Part shown: positions 19,655-28,423 of the stretch, piece after piece
Numbering within the stretch: position 1 is the first letter of the stretch
How the letters are laid out: every line of letters begins with the position of its first letter
Assembly: GCA_019423725.1 (NCBI GenBank)
Contig: JAHZAW010000029.1
Location: forward strand, 19,976-55,617
Source: Clostridiales bacterium
Lineage (GTDB): Bacteria > Bacillota > Clostridia > Lachnospirales > Anaerotignaceae
Reading direction: 5' to 3'
Length of the DNA stretch: 35,642 bases
Notes under the pieces: generated by a model
The model's database searches: none
What the model saw: the letters and a program-made list of their open reading frames with translations, nothing else
Told to the model about the DNA's origin: nothing
Translations under genes and position numbers: made by a program

Positions 19655-21307
19655 TTATACGTGGAACACACTTCCGCCCACGAACTCCCTTATGAGCGAG
19701 TTATTGGGTATGGGGTCAGCAGGAGCACTGAGGAAATACGCCAGGAACTTTATGAGCCTCTTGGCCGTGAGATATTCAGGCATGGACTCATCTATCTTAT
19801 AAAGCAGCGGCTCAGCGTACTGCTTGAGCACGGCTATCTCATAGATGGTGGCCGAATTGAACATAACATCGGCATTTTCCTGGAAGGGGAATATATTCCT
19901 TTCCTCTCCCCTGGTCACATAGGGCCAGGCGGATATGGTGGCTGCCGCGTCATTGCCCCTGGAAAGATTATCCCTTACCATCCTCCTGAGCAGCCTGCTG
20001 TCGGAGGTGGATATGAATTTATGGTTATCCAGGTTGAGCTGGGTCAGGGCGCTTATGAATATCTTGAACTTATTTTCCTTCTTTATGGACGGTGTAAGTT
20101 CATCATTAAGGCCATGTATGCCCTCGATTATCATTATTTCGTCTTCCTTGAGCCTTGTATATTTTCCATTATACTCCCTCATGCCAGTCACAAAGTTATA
20201 GCTTGGAAGTTCTACGGTCTTTCCGGCTATGAGGTCATTTATATCCTTATTGAAAAGCTCGATGTCTATACAGTTTATATTTTCATAATCCCTGTTTCCA
20301 AACTCATCCACAGGCGTATCATCACGGTTGATGAAGTAATCATCCATGGATATGACATGGGGTTTTATGCCCAGTACCCTCAGCTGTACGCCAAGTCTAT
20401 TGGCAAAGGATGTTTTTCCCGACGATGAAGGTCCCGCTATGAGCACCAGTTTCACATCGTCCTTTCTATGGTATATCATATCGGCTATGCAGGCCACTTT
20501 TTTCTCATGGAGAGCCTCATTTATCCTTACCAGGTCCCCGAACTGTCCATTTACTATGACATCATTCAGGTCAGCCACATTTTTAACGTCCATGAGCCTG
20601 CTCCAGTCCATCTGCTCCATGAACACTTCCGTTATTTTCTCGTATCTCTCGATCTTCGGGAGCACCTCTATGTTTTTGACCGAGGGCACCACAAAAAGGA
20701 ATCCCCTCTCATAGGGTATTATGTCATAGAGATATACACATCCCGTGGAAGGAGCCATATATCCGTAAAGATAGTCATAATAATCATCTATCCTGTAAAG
20801 ATTGATTATGGTGTCCTTCCTATACCTGTAAAGGCGAACCTTCTCAAACTGTCCCATGGCAGCCAGTATTTTTATAGCCTCATCATGGGAGAGCCTTTCC
20901 CTGATTATGGGCTTATCCTCGGCTATGATCTCATTCATCCTCGCCTTTATCCTTTTGATGAGCTCATCATCTACCTTTGTTTCTCCCTTGTGTATCTCAC
21001 AGTAAAAGTTTTTATTTATGGAATTTTCGATTATGGTTTCCGTGCCATGGCCCAGGACATCATCTATGGCCTTGAGCATTATCAGGCAGGCTGTCCTCAT
21101 ATATATGCTCATGCCTTCGGGGTTAGTCATGTCGATAAACTCAATATTATCCCCGTCGGAAACCGTGGATGTGAGCTCCTTAAGCACATTTCCGGTCTTT
21201 GCCGCCATGACCGGCTTTCCTGTGCCTCCTGCAAGTTTTGAAACTTCCAGATATGTCGTCTCCGGGGCGACCTTCATGGTCTTTCCCCCTGCAGTTATCT
21301 CAACCAA
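19655..21307 (-). CDS. Uridine kinase-like nucleoside kinase with N-terminal TGS-like domain
   Basis: About 550 aa. The N-terminal 1-65 region resembles a TGS/ubiquitin-like domain, followed by a threonyl-tRNA-synthetase-like second domain (about 70-210). The C-terminal part is a P-loop kinase of the uridine/phosphoribulokinase family: Walker A GPSSSGKTS (292-300), the Asp-rich VISMDDYF, and IIEGIHGLN. The family is widespread in Clostridia and its exact substrate is unclear. The start is uncertain: no ATG fits, and a TTG at 21307 lies 9 bases after AAAGGA, 17 bp after the nif3 stop. It is last in the dgt-to-kinase gene block and ends at a strong terminator. Confidence 0.88.
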   Translation of the reverse strand: MVEITAGGKTMKVAPETTYLEVSKLAGGTGKPVMAAKTGNVLKELTSTVSDGDNIEFIDMTNPEGMSIYMRTACLIMLKAIDDVLGHGTETIIENSINKNFYCEIHKGETKVDDELIKRIKARMNEIIAEDKPIIRERLSHDEAIKILAAMGQFEKVRLYRYRKDTIINLYRIDDYYDYLYGYMAPSTGCVYLYDIIPYERGFLFVVPSVKNIEVLPKIERYEKITEVFMEQMDWSRLMDVKNVADLNDVIVNGQFGDLVRINEALHEKKVACIADMIYHRKDDVKLVLIAGPSSSGKTSFANRLGVQLRVLGIKPHVISMDDYFINRDDTPVDEFGNRDYENINCIDIELFNKDINDLIAGKTVELPSYNFVTGMREYNGKYTRLKEDEIMIIEGIHGLNDELTPSIKKENKFKIFISALTQLNLDNHKFISTSDSRLLRRMVRDNLSRGNDAAATISAWPYVTRGEERNIFPFQENADVMFNSATIYEIAVLKQYAEPLLYKIDESMPEYLTAKRLIKFLAYFLSAPADPIPNNSLIREFVGGSVFHV

Positions 21308-21323
21308 ATGCCTCAATCCTTTC

Positions 21324-22127
21324 TCAAATATGAACAAAGGGCTGGCCGTCAACGGAGGATTCCAGCACCTCCACATCCTTTATGCCTCTGTTTTCAAGCT
21401 TTTTACGCAGATAGTCCGCCAGAACGGGTACTATTATATTTTCCGTGGCATAGTGGGTAGCGTCTATGAGCGCTATGTTTTTATCAATGGCATCCATGGC
21501 CTCATGATACCTTATGTCGGAAGTTATGAATACATCACAGCCGGCTTCTATGGCATCATCCATAAATTCCCCTCCGGCACCGGTGCAGAGGGCTGCCTTC
21601 TTTACCCTGGAACTGAGATTTCCTATGACCCTTACGGCGTCAAGGCCCAGTGCTTCCTTTATTTTTACCGAGAGCGTGCCAAGGGTCATATCTCCCTCCA
21701 GCTCTCCTATCTTTCCTATGCCTATGCCTTCCTCACAGCCCTTTGTCAGAAGCGTAAGATCCTTTAATCCTATCATCTTTGCCAGCACATCATTGGTGCC
21801 GCCTTCTGCCGCATCAAGGTTAGTATGCGCCGCAAACATATTTATATCATTTTTTATGAGCTTTATTATTTTTCTTCCATCGGGCCTGTCATAATTTATT
21901 TTCTTTATGGCATGGAAAAGCAGCGGATGATGGGTAACTATCATATCCGCTCCCTTTTCCACAGCCTCATCTATGACCTTTTCCGTGGCGTCCAGGGCAA
22001 CGAGTATCTTCTTTACCTCAGCGTCAGGGTCTCCTATGTTGAGCCCCGGATTATCCCATTCCTCAGCGTATCTGGCAGGAGCCAGGTCCTCCATCAGCCA
22101 CATTATATCCCTGCATCTTACAGACAT
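21324..22127 (-). CDS. Nif3-like dinuclear metal center hexameric protein
   Basis: 267 aa. The metal-binding residues of the NIF3/YqfO family are present: MIVTHHPLLFH, AAHTNLDAAEGGTND, and near the C-terminus TSDIRYHEAMDA and IDATHYATE. Members form toroidal hexamers with a two-metal site facing the cavity; one proposed role is GTP cyclohydrolase I type 2, but the function is largely unsettled. The start overlaps trmK by 10 bp, so the two are translationally coupled; this pair is conserved in Firmicutes. Confidence 0.95.
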   Translation of the reverse strand: MSVRCRDIMWLMEDLAPARYAEEWDNPGLNIGDPDAEVKKILVALDATEKVIDEAVEKGADMIVTHHPLLFHAIKKINYDRPDGRKIIKLIKNDINMFAAHTNLDAAEGGTNDVLAKMIGLKDLTLLTKGCEEGIGIGKIGELEGDMTLGTLSVKIKEALGLDAVRVIGNLSSRVKKAALCTGAGGEFMDDAIEAGCDVFITSDIRYHEAMDAIDKNIALIDATHYATENIIVPVLADYLRKKLENRGIKDVEVLESSVDGQPFVHI

Positions 22128-22807
22128 TCATATACCCCCTCGCATATTTTTTCGTATTTCTCAAGCTCCCTTATCCTTTTTTGGGAATTGTCCGTTCCCG
22201 CTTCTTTGAGCTTCTCCATTATCTTCTTATTTTTTGCCATTTCCTTTTCGATGAATTCCTTAAGTATGGCGTTTTTCCTATCTATGTTTATCTTTCCGAA
22301 AATATAATCGGCTTCATTATCATATTTTTCCCTGCCATGCACTGCCCTTATGACATTATAGTATATTCCGTCTTCATATATCATTTCTTCATCGTCGATC
22401 TTAAATCCGATCTTATGTAAGTACTTCCTTACCTTATCCACATCGGTCTGGGGCTGGAGCACCAGCTCATTTAATGTACCGGTCTTTTCCAGACATTCAT
22501 CAAGTATCTCTATTATGAGCATGCCGCCCATGCCGGCTATGACCGCTCCTTCCACCTCTCCTGCCCTCAGAGGCTTGAGCCCGTCTCCAAGCCTGGTCTC
22601 TATCATATTCCCAAGATGGTACATATTTATGTTGCATTCAGCCCTCCTTACGGGCTCTCTGTTCACATCGCAGGCTATGGCCCTGTCTATGGCCTCCTCC
22701 AGACAAAGGTATATGGGTATGTAGCCATGGTCCGTTCCTATGTCCGCTATGGTCCTGCTTGTTCTTACAAATGAAGCTACGGTTTTGAGTCTCTCTGATA
22801 TTTCCAT
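22118..22807 (-). CDS. trmK: tRNA (adenine(22)-N(1))-methyltransferase
   Basis: 229-aa SAM-dependent Rossmann methyltransferase that makes m1A22 in tRNA. Motifs: ADIGTDHGYIPIYL (21-34, SAM loop), ACDVNREPVRRA, RLGDGLKPL, VIAGMGGMLI (89-98) and LVLQPQTD. A C-terminal coiled coil (about 175-225) is typical of TrmK. The gene follows the rpoD terminator with GAGAGG before the ATG, so it may be transcribed both by readthrough and from a promoter not identified here. Confidence 0.95.
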   Translation of the reverse strand: MEISERLKTVASFVRTSRTIADIGTDHGYIPIYLCLEEAIDRAIACDVNREPVRRAECNINMYHLGNMIETRLGDGLKPLRAGEVEGAVIAGMGGMLIIEILDECLEKTGTLNELVLQPQTDVDKVRKYLHKIGFKIDDEEMIYEDGIYYNVIRAVHGREKYDNEADYIFGKINIDRKNAILKEFIEKEMAKNKKIMEKLKEAGTDNSQKRIRELEKYEKICEGVYECL

Positions 22808-22820
22808 AAGGCACCTCTCT

Positions 22821-22851
22821 AAAAAAAGCCGCCCTTGTTTTAAAGGACGGC
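22821..22851 (-). terminator. Terminator/attenuator between rpoD and trmK
   Basis: Minus-strand stem GCCGTCCTT / AAGGGCGGC (one G-U) followed by TTTTTTT. It sits 11 bp after the rpoD stop and just before the trmK ribosome binding site. Confidence 0.8.
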
Positions 22852-22861
22852 AGCTTGTTTT

Positions 22862-23941
22862 TTACTCCAGATAATCTTTGAGCTTTTTGCTTCTGCTTGG
22901 ATGTCTAAGTTTTCTGAGCGCTTTCGCCTCTATCTGTCTTATTCTCTCTCTGGTAACGTTGAATTCCTTGCCGACCTCCTCAAGGGTCCTGGCACGTCCG
23001 TCCTCCAGTCCGAATCTGAGGGTAAGAACTTTTTTCTCCCTGTCAGTAAGAGTGTCCAGCACTTCCATGAGCTGCTCCTTGAGCAGTGTGAATGCAGCCG
23101 CATCCGCCGGAGCAGGTATATCGTCATCGGGTATGAAATCTCCCAGGTGGCTGTCCTCCTCCTCACCGATTGGTGTCTCAAGGGATACGGGTTCCTGGGC
23201 TATCTTCATGATCTCCCTTACCTTATCAACGGGCATTTCCATTTCCTTAGCCAGCTCCTCGGCTGAAGGCTCCCTGCCCAGTTCCTGTACCAGCTGTCTG
23301 GATACCCTGATGAGCTTATTTATGGTCTCCACCATATGCACGGGTATACGGATGGTCCTTGCCTGGTCCGCTATGGACCTGGTTATGGCCTGGCGTATCC
23401 AAAATGTGGCATAGGTTGAGAATTTATATTCCTTACGGTAATCAAATTTTTCCACGGCCTTTATAAGTCCCAGGTTTCCTTCCTGTATAAGGTCAAGGAA
23501 AAGCATTCCTCTGCCCACATATCTCTTGGCTATGCTGACAACGAGCCTAAGGTTGGCTTCAGCCAGTTTTTTCTTGGCTGCCTCGTCGCCCTCCTCCATC
23601 CTCTTTGCCAGTTCCGTTTCTTCCTCGGCGCTCAAAAGGGGCACTTTTCCGATCTCTTTAAGATACATACGGACAGGGTCATCAATATTTATACCCTCGG
23701 GAAGAGAGAGGTCTATATCCTTTTCTACCTCCTCTTCGGCGTCGATATTTCCAATCATATCTATGCCCTGGCTTTCAAGGAACTCATATACCTTATCCAT
23801 CTGATCGGTATCGAGCTCAATATCGCCGAGATAATCCATTATTTCTTTATATTCGAGCACACCCTTATGGCTTTTGCCCATGGCGACAAGCTCTTTCAGT
23901 CTGGTCATTAATACGTTTTCTTCGCCGGATTTCAATTTCAA
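22862..23941 (-). CDS. rpoD: RNA polymerase primary sigma factor (SigA/RpoD)
   Basis: 359-aa housekeeping sigma factor. Region 1.2 DPVRMYLKEIGKVPLL; region 2 NLRLVVSIAKRYVGRGMLFLDLIQEGNLGLIKAVEKFDY and KFSTYATFWIRQAITR; region 3 from IRIPVHMVE; region 4 LTDREKKVLTLRFGL...TLEEVGKEFNVTRERIRQIEAKALRKLRHP (all quoted in part). Region 1.1 is short and acidic, as in Firmicutes. No ATG with a good ribosome binding site is present at the front. TTG codons at 23941 and 23935, after AAGGGAAGGA, are the likely starts; an ATG at 23908 is poorly placed. It follows dnaG by 28 bp. Confidence 0.97.
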   Translation of the reverse strand: MKLKSGEENVLMTRLKELVAMGKSHKGVLEYKEIMDYLGDIELDTDQMDKVYEFLESQGIDMIGNIDAEEEVEKDIDLSLPEGINIDDPVRMYLKEIGKVPLLSAEEETELAKRMEEGDEAAKKKLAEANLRLVVSIAKRYVGRGMLFLDLIQEGNLGLIKAVEKFDYRKEYKFSTYATFWIRQAITRSIADQARTIRIPVHMVETINKLIRVSRQLVQELGREPSAEELAKEMEMPVDKVREIMKIAQEPVSLETPIGEEEDSHLGDFIPDDDIPAPADAAAFTLLKEQLMEVLDTLTDREKKVLTLRFGLEDGRARTLEEVGKEFNVTRERIRQIEAKALRKLRHPSRSKKLKDYLE

Positions 23942-23969
23942 TCCTTCCCTTCTTAACTACTCAATATTG

Positions 23970-25757
23970 TTAACTGTCCGAAATGGTTATATTCAATTCG
24001 TCAAGTTTTCTTTTTTCATCGATAAGTCTTTTTACTTCCTCAGCTGTGGAAGCTTTGGCCAAAAGGCCGTCAGCATAATTTTTCTTTATCAGCCTGACAT
24101 TCTCTGTCACAGCCTTTTCAAGTTTTCCCACGTCATCTATATCATTTTTTACGGCAAATACCGCTGCCGCCATATTCTGGTCCTCCAATGTCTCAAAACA
24201 GCTGACCAGATCCGCGGCCTCGCTCTTTCTGCCCTTCAGGCTGTCATCATATATCCTTTCGGCCAGGGTCTTATATACCCTGTTTTCAAATTCCTCAGGC
24301 TTCAAGACTGCAAATACGGCCTTGAGCACCCCTTCATTTTCCGCAGCCAGTGACAGTATCGTTTTCTGTGCCTCAGTTATGCCCTTTGGTCTTATATCTC
24401 TGCTTTCCCCATCGCTGTAGACACGCTTTCTTTTCTTCTCCGCTTCCCTAAGGAACTCGCCCTCCGACGCATCCATTATCTTCTTTATCCTGCTTCTGAG
24501 CGCAGCCTCATCTATACCGCATACGGCGGCAGTCTCCTTGGTGTAAACGTCTCTTTCTATGTCATTGGCGACATCGGCAAGTATCTTTGCGGCTTCCTCC
24601 GCAAACCTTACCCTGTGGTCCGCATTTTCCAGATTATATTTTTTTCCTGCACAGTCGATCCTGAAAGTTATATGGCTGACCGCGTCAACTATTATTTTTC
24701 CAAAGGCCTCTGCGCCATACTTCTTTATGAACTCATCGGCATCCTTTGCCCCGGTGACCCGGGTAACTTTAACATCAAATCCGTTGTTCACAAGCACCGG
24801 TATGGCCCTTAAAGCCGCCCTGGTGCCGGCCTCATCACTGTCATACAAAAGTATGACACTGTCCGCCAGCTTCCTGAGGGTCCTGGCATGGTCATTATTA
24901 AAGGCCGTTCCAAGCCCAGCCACAACATTGGGAAATCCTGCCTGGTAAATGCTTATCATATCCATATAGCCTTCAACAAGTATTATTTCCTTTTTTCTTG
25001 CGGCCTTTGCAAAGTTCATTCCATAGAGGGTCCTGCTTTTATTGAAAACCACCGTTTCCGGCGAGTTCAGATACTTTGGCTCCCCCTTGTCTATGACCCT
25101 GCCTCCAAAGGCGATGGGACGTCCCTGCATATCGAATATGGGGAACATCAGTCTATTGAAAAACCTGTCATACAGTCCCCGTCCATCCTTGGAGTTCATC
25201 ACCAGTCCGCTTTTTATCATGGCGTCGGTGGAAAAACCTTTTTCTTTCAAATATCTGCAAAGGTGGTCTCTGCCCGAAGGAGCATATCCTATACCGAACC
25301 TTTTTTGTATCTCCTCTTTAACGCCTCTGTCATTGAGGTATTTCAGCGCCCTTTCACCGTTTTTGCTGTGGAGGGCTGCATAATAGTACCTTCCCGCTGC
25401 CCTGTGCATCTCATATATCTGCTGTTTGAGCCTTTCGTTCCTGGCGGCTTCCGCCGAATATTCAGGCTCCGGCAGGGCTATATGGGCTCTGTCAGCCAGT
25501 CTTTTGACCGCCTCGGGGAAATCACAGTTTTCCATACGCATTATGAAGCTGTATACGTTTCCGCTCTCCCCGCATCCGAAACAATAATAAAACTGCTTGT
25601 CCGCACTGACCGAAAATGACGGCGTGGATTCATTATGAAACGGACACAGGCCAAAATAAGAGCTTCCCCTGGGTTTCAGCGCTATGTATTCGGAGATCAC
25701 GCTCACTATATCGTTTTGTGTTCTTATCTCGTCAATAAGCTCCTGAGGATAAAGCAT
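23970..25757 (-). CDS. dnaG: DNA primase
   Basis: 595-aa primase that lays RNA primers at the replication fork. The N-terminal zinc-binding domain has CPFHNESTPSF and YYCFGCGESGNV (C38, H41, C59, C62 approximately). Its catalytic core follows, with the TOPRIM marks LVEGYMD and LLYDSDEAGTRAA. The C-terminal part (about 430-595) should bind the DnaB helicase. The ribosome binding site AGGTGG lies 9 bases before the ATG. It forms the classic macromolecular synthesis pair dnaG-rpoD; rpsU is not next to it. Confidence 0.97.
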   Translation of the reverse strand: MLYPQELIDEIRTQNDIVSVISEYIALKPRGSSYFGLCPFHNESTPSFSVSADKQFYYCFGCGESGNVYSFIMRMENCDFPEAVKRLADRAHIALPEPEYSAEAARNERLKQQIYEMHRAAGRYYYAALHSKNGERALKYLNDRGVKEEIQKRFGIGYAPSGRDHLCRYLKEKGFSTDAMIKSGLVMNSKDGRGLYDRFFNRLMFPIFDMQGRPIAFGGRVIDKGEPKYLNSPETVVFNKSRTLYGMNFAKAARKKEIILVEGYMDMISIYQAGFPNVVAGLGTAFNNDHARTLRKLADSVILLYDSDEAGTRAALRAIPVLVNNGFDVKVTRVTGAKDADEFIKKYGAEAFGKIIVDAVSHITFRIDCAGKKYNLENADHRVRFAEEAAKILADVANDIERDVYTKETAAVCGIDEAALRSRIKKIMDASEGEFLREAEKKRKRVYSDGESRDIRPKGITEAQKTILSLAAENEGVLKAVFAVLKPEEFENRVYKTLAERIYDDSLKGRKSEAADLVSCFETLEDQNMAAAVFAVKNDIDDVGKLEKAVTENVRLIKKNYADGLLAKASTAEEVKRLIDEKRKLDELNITISDS

Positions 25758-25893
25758 TTTTCATTACCACCTGTTCTGCCTTTTATAAATTCGACACCTG
25801 CACCTAAAATCCTTCCGTTTTCTCAATGTTTGTATACTTTCCCAAAAGGAACGCCTCTATTTCGCAAGTTGTTATTAAATATCCCCTCAGTTA

Positions 25894-26895
25894 TCAGTAA
25901 ATATTCCATGAACTTGGTATAAAAAGCTTTTTAAATGTGGCTATTGAAAATCTGTCAGTCATACAGGCTATATAATCGCATACCACCGTATCCTTATGCT
26001 CCCCGTTTTTTATAAGATGCATAAATTCATCATCCATCATCTCCGGGTGCTCTATGTAATAAAAATATAAGTGCTTTATCATGGTCTTTACTTTTTCTTT
26101 TTCCTTAAGGGCATTCTCGCTCAAATATACAGTCTTGAACATGAACTGTCTGAGCCCTGAGAGGGTGTCCCTCATGCCATCGCTCATTTTTATGTCCCTT
26201 ATGCCTTCGCTGTTTGATATGGTGTCCCTTATCATGGCATTTATCCTGGAGCTGGACGTGTTTCCTATGACTTCCTTGAATTCCTCCGGTATGTCCTCTA
26301 TGACCCCGGCCCTTATGGCGTCATCTATATCGTGGTTTGTATAGGCGATCTTGTCCGAAAGCCTTACCACCATTCCTTCCATGGTCGATGGCTTACAGCT
26401 GGTCCTATGGTTCAATATGCCGTCCCTGACCTCCCATGTCAGGTTCAGGCCATGGCCGTCCTTCTCTATCATATCCACAACCCTAAGGCTCTGTTTATTA
26501 TGCTCGAAGCCGTCCCTGTGGAGCTCGTCCAGGGTCTCCTCCCCGGCATGTCCAAAGGGTGTATGTCCCAGGTCATGTCCCAGGGCTATGGCCTCCGTCA
26601 GGTCCTCATTGAGGGAGAGCGCCCTGGCGATTGTCCTGGCTATCTGAGCCACCTCAAGGGTATGGGTCAGCCTTGTACGGTAGTGGTCGCCCTCGGGGGA
26701 TATGAATACCTGGGTCTTATGCTTCATCCTCCTGAAAGCCTTACAGTGGATTATCCTGTCCCTGTCCCTCTGAAAGTCTGTCCTTATGTCGCATTTTGCC
26801 TCCTGGCGCATACGTCCCTTAGTATCCACGCTCTTTGTGGCAAAGGGCCCAAGTATTTTTTCTTCTATCTCTTCCTGTTTCTCTCTCAGTACCAT
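25894..26895 (-). CDS. dgt: Deoxyguanosinetriphosphate triphosphohydrolase (dGTPase-like HD protein)
   Basis: 333-aa HD-superfamily enzyme that splits dNTPs into nucleoside and triphosphate. Metal ligands are visible in RTRLTHTLEVAQIAR (H78) and ALGHDLGHTPFGHAGE (H107, D108). The N-terminal CDIRTDFQRDRDRIIHCKAFRRMKHKTQVF (in part) is diagnostic. The ATG at 26895 is chosen because GGGAGGTGG precedes it; an upstream in-frame ATG at 26991 would add 32 unrelated residues. The position upstream of dnaG-rpoD is conserved in Clostridia. The 136 bp before dnaG contain no clear terminator. Confidence 0.95.
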   Translation of the reverse strand: MVLREKQEEIEEKILGPFATKSVDTKGRMRQEAKCDIRTDFQRDRDRIIHCKAFRRMKHKTQVFISPEGDHYRTRLTHTLEVAQIARTIARALSLNEDLTEAIALGHDLGHTPFGHAGEETLDELHRDGFEHNKQSLRVVDMIEKDGHGLNLTWEVRDGILNHRTSCKPSTMEGMVVRLSDKIAYTNHDIDDAIRAGVIEDIPEEFKEVIGNTSSSRINAMIRDTISNSEGIRDIKMSDGMRDTLSGLRQFMFKTVYLSENALKEKEKVKTMIKHLYFYYIEHPEMMDDEFMHLIKNGEHKDTVVCDYIACMTDRFSIATFKKLFIPSSWNIY

Positions 26896-27010
26896 GTCGA
26901 CCACCTCCCAGCTCTTTCTTATATATATTAAATACTGCAAATTAAGCCGATTTCCTGCCCAAAACGGCAAAAAATATACATTCAGCCTCATTTTTAATCA
27001 TTATCCACGT

Positions 27011-27068
27011 TAAAAACAAAAGCCCGGAAAACGTCTTTTATTCATACTAAATGACATTCCCCGGACTT
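27011..27068 (-). terminator. Terminator of the CD1247-type gene, long two-part stem
   Basis: Minus-strand outer arms AAGTCCGG (27068-27061) and CCGGGCTT (27027-27020), inner arms AATGTC and GACGTT (27058-27053 and 27035-27030), then TTTGTTTTTA. It lies about 220 bp after the gene's stop. Confidence 0.65.
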
Positions 27069-27153
27069 CCTTAATATCCAGTCCTTATGTTTATTCAAAC
27101 CTTGGCCCGGCAGCCAGCACAATGCTGCTCCAATCCTTTCCCGGCTGGCCTCC

Positions 27154-27185
27154 ATCTGATTTTTATCTGATTTTATCTGGTTTCT
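27154..27185 (-). repeat. Three short direct repeats in an untranslated stretch
   Basis: Plus-strand units ATCTGATTTTT (27154-27164), ATCTGATTTT (27165-27174) and ATCTGGTTTCT (27175-27185). They sit in the 27069-27285 gap, which has no gene and would be the 3' UTR of the CD1247-type mRNA. Confidence 0.4.
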
Positions 27186-27285
27186 ATCCGTTTACTCTCT
27201 GTTTTAGGATCTCCCCCAGACCTTTCCAGCTGTTTTAAAGCCAGTTTCCAGACATCATCTCATCATCCAGCCTCAGCCTTTCCTC

Positions 27286-27627
27286 TTATTCCTCATCATC
27301 GTCGTTAAAATCAGCGAACTCGTTGAGCACTGGTATTATGTTTCCGCAGGCAGGGCAGGTGAGCTCCTCCTCGTTATTGAGTATCTCCTCATCCACTTCC
27401 AGTTCCTGTCCGCAGTTAGGGCAGATGAAAGCATAGCTGTATTCTTCCTCGTCGTCATCGGCATCATCGCAGCCGGCACGAATGCTGATCTCGTCTATGG
27501 CGTCCGCCATGTCATCCAGCACATCCAGTATGCCTAAGAGCACCGTTCCTTCCTTTGTGTTCCTGTCAAATCCGTATCCGTTGCATAATCCCCTTAAGTA
27601 CGATATTCTTTTTATAACCTCTCTCAT
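27286..27627 (-). CDS. CD1247-type zinc-ribbon protein
   Basis: 113 aa. The N-terminal helix region VIKRISYLRGLCNGYGFDRNTKEG (in part) followed by LLGILDVLDDMADAIDEI matches the CD1247 N-terminal domain of Clostridia. Residues 55-63 are very acidic. A zinc ribbon follows with CPNC (C69, C72) and CPAC (C91, C94), then another acidic tail. The function is unknown; the layout suggests a small nucleic-acid- or ribosome-associated protein. AAGGAG precedes the ATG. It lies downstream of efp behind a terminator. Confidence 0.88.
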   Translation of the reverse strand: MREVIKRISYLRGLCNGYGFDRNTKEGTVLLGILDVLDDMADAIDEISIRAGCDDADDDEEEYSYAFICPNCGQELEVDEEILNNEEELTCPACGNIIPVLNEFADFNDDDEE

Positions 27628-27670
27628 AAATTCATCTCCTTGCCGTACCTTTTCCCCATTTCCAACAAAA

Positions 27671-27695
27671 AAGGGAATACATAATGTACTCCCTT
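27671..27695 (-). terminator. Intrinsic terminator of efp
   Basis: Minus-strand stem AAGGGAGTACAT / ATGTATTCCCTT (one G-U) followed by TTTTG, 18 bp after the efp stop. Confidence 0.8.
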
Positions 27696-27713
27696 AATTT
27701 CATAAAACAGTTA

Positions 27714-28277
27714 TCAGCCGTTTGCTCTTCCGAGATATTCACCTGTTCTTGTGTCGATCTTGATGACCTCACCCTGGTTGATGAATAAGGGTACAAGAAC
27801 CTGAGCGCCTGTCTCAACGATAGCGGGTTTTGTAGCGCCTGTAGCTGTGTTTCCAGCAAATCCTGGCTCTGTCTCTGTGATCTCAAGCTCTACGAATAAA
27901 GGAGGCTCGATACCGAATACTTCACCTTCGTATGAAAGGATCTTAACCATCTCGTTTTCCTTAACGAACTTAAGTGTGTCTCCGACATCAGCTGCGTTTA
28001 CAGCGATCTGCTCGAAGTTCTCTGTATTCATAAAGTAGTAAAGATCTCCGTCTGAGTAGAGATACTGCATCTCAAGTCTGTCGATATGTGCCTTAGGCAT
28101 TTTTTCTGTGGGTCTGAATGTTTTTTCAACTACCGCACCTGTCTTAAGGTTTTTGATCTTTGTACGAACGAAAGCAGCGCCCTTTCCGGGTTTAACATGC
28201 TGGAACTCAAGGATTATATAAATATCTCCTTCGTATTCGATCGTAACGCCGTTTCTGAAATCACCTGCAGAAATCAT
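27714..28277 (-). CDS. efp: Translation elongation factor P
   Basis: 187-aa tRNA-shaped factor that rescues ribosomes stalled at polyproline. Three beta-barrel domains. The domain I loop HVKPGKGAAF carries Lys32, the residue modified in many bacteria; no modification gene (epmA/B or ymfI) is seen here. The C-terminal GAQVLVPLFINQGEVIKIDTRTGEYLGR (in part) is diagnostic. GAGGAGG lies before the ATG. The leader contains a palindrome TATAGG-AGA-CCTATA. Confidence 0.97.
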   Translation of the reverse strand: MISAGDFRNGVTIEYEGDIYIILEFQHVKPGKGAAFVRTKIKNLKTGAVVEKTFRPTEKMPKAHIDRLEMQYLYSDGDLYYFMNTENFEQIAVNAADVGDTLKFVKENEMVKILSYEGEVFGIEPPLFVELEITETEPGFAGNTATGATKPAIVETGAQVLVPLFINQGEVIKIDTRTGEYLGRANG

Positions 28278-28353
28278 GTATAATTTTCCTCCTCATAATA
28301 AAGCCGTTTATTACGGCCGCAGAATTTTAATTTTCAATATACCTGAATTAGTA

Positions 28354-28368
28354 TATAGGTCTCCTATA
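28354..28368 (-). promoter_or_regulatory. Perfect palindrome in the efp upstream region
   Basis: TATAGG-N3-CCTATA lies directly downstream of a weak promoter-like pair on the minus strand (TTGAAA, 17 bp, TAAACT). It may be an operator or a leader hairpin. No protein or RNA family is recognised. Confidence 0.35.
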
Positions 28369-28423
28369 AGTTTAAATTATTTTTCGTTATTTTTCAATAT
28401 ATTTTTTAATAATCTATCCATTT

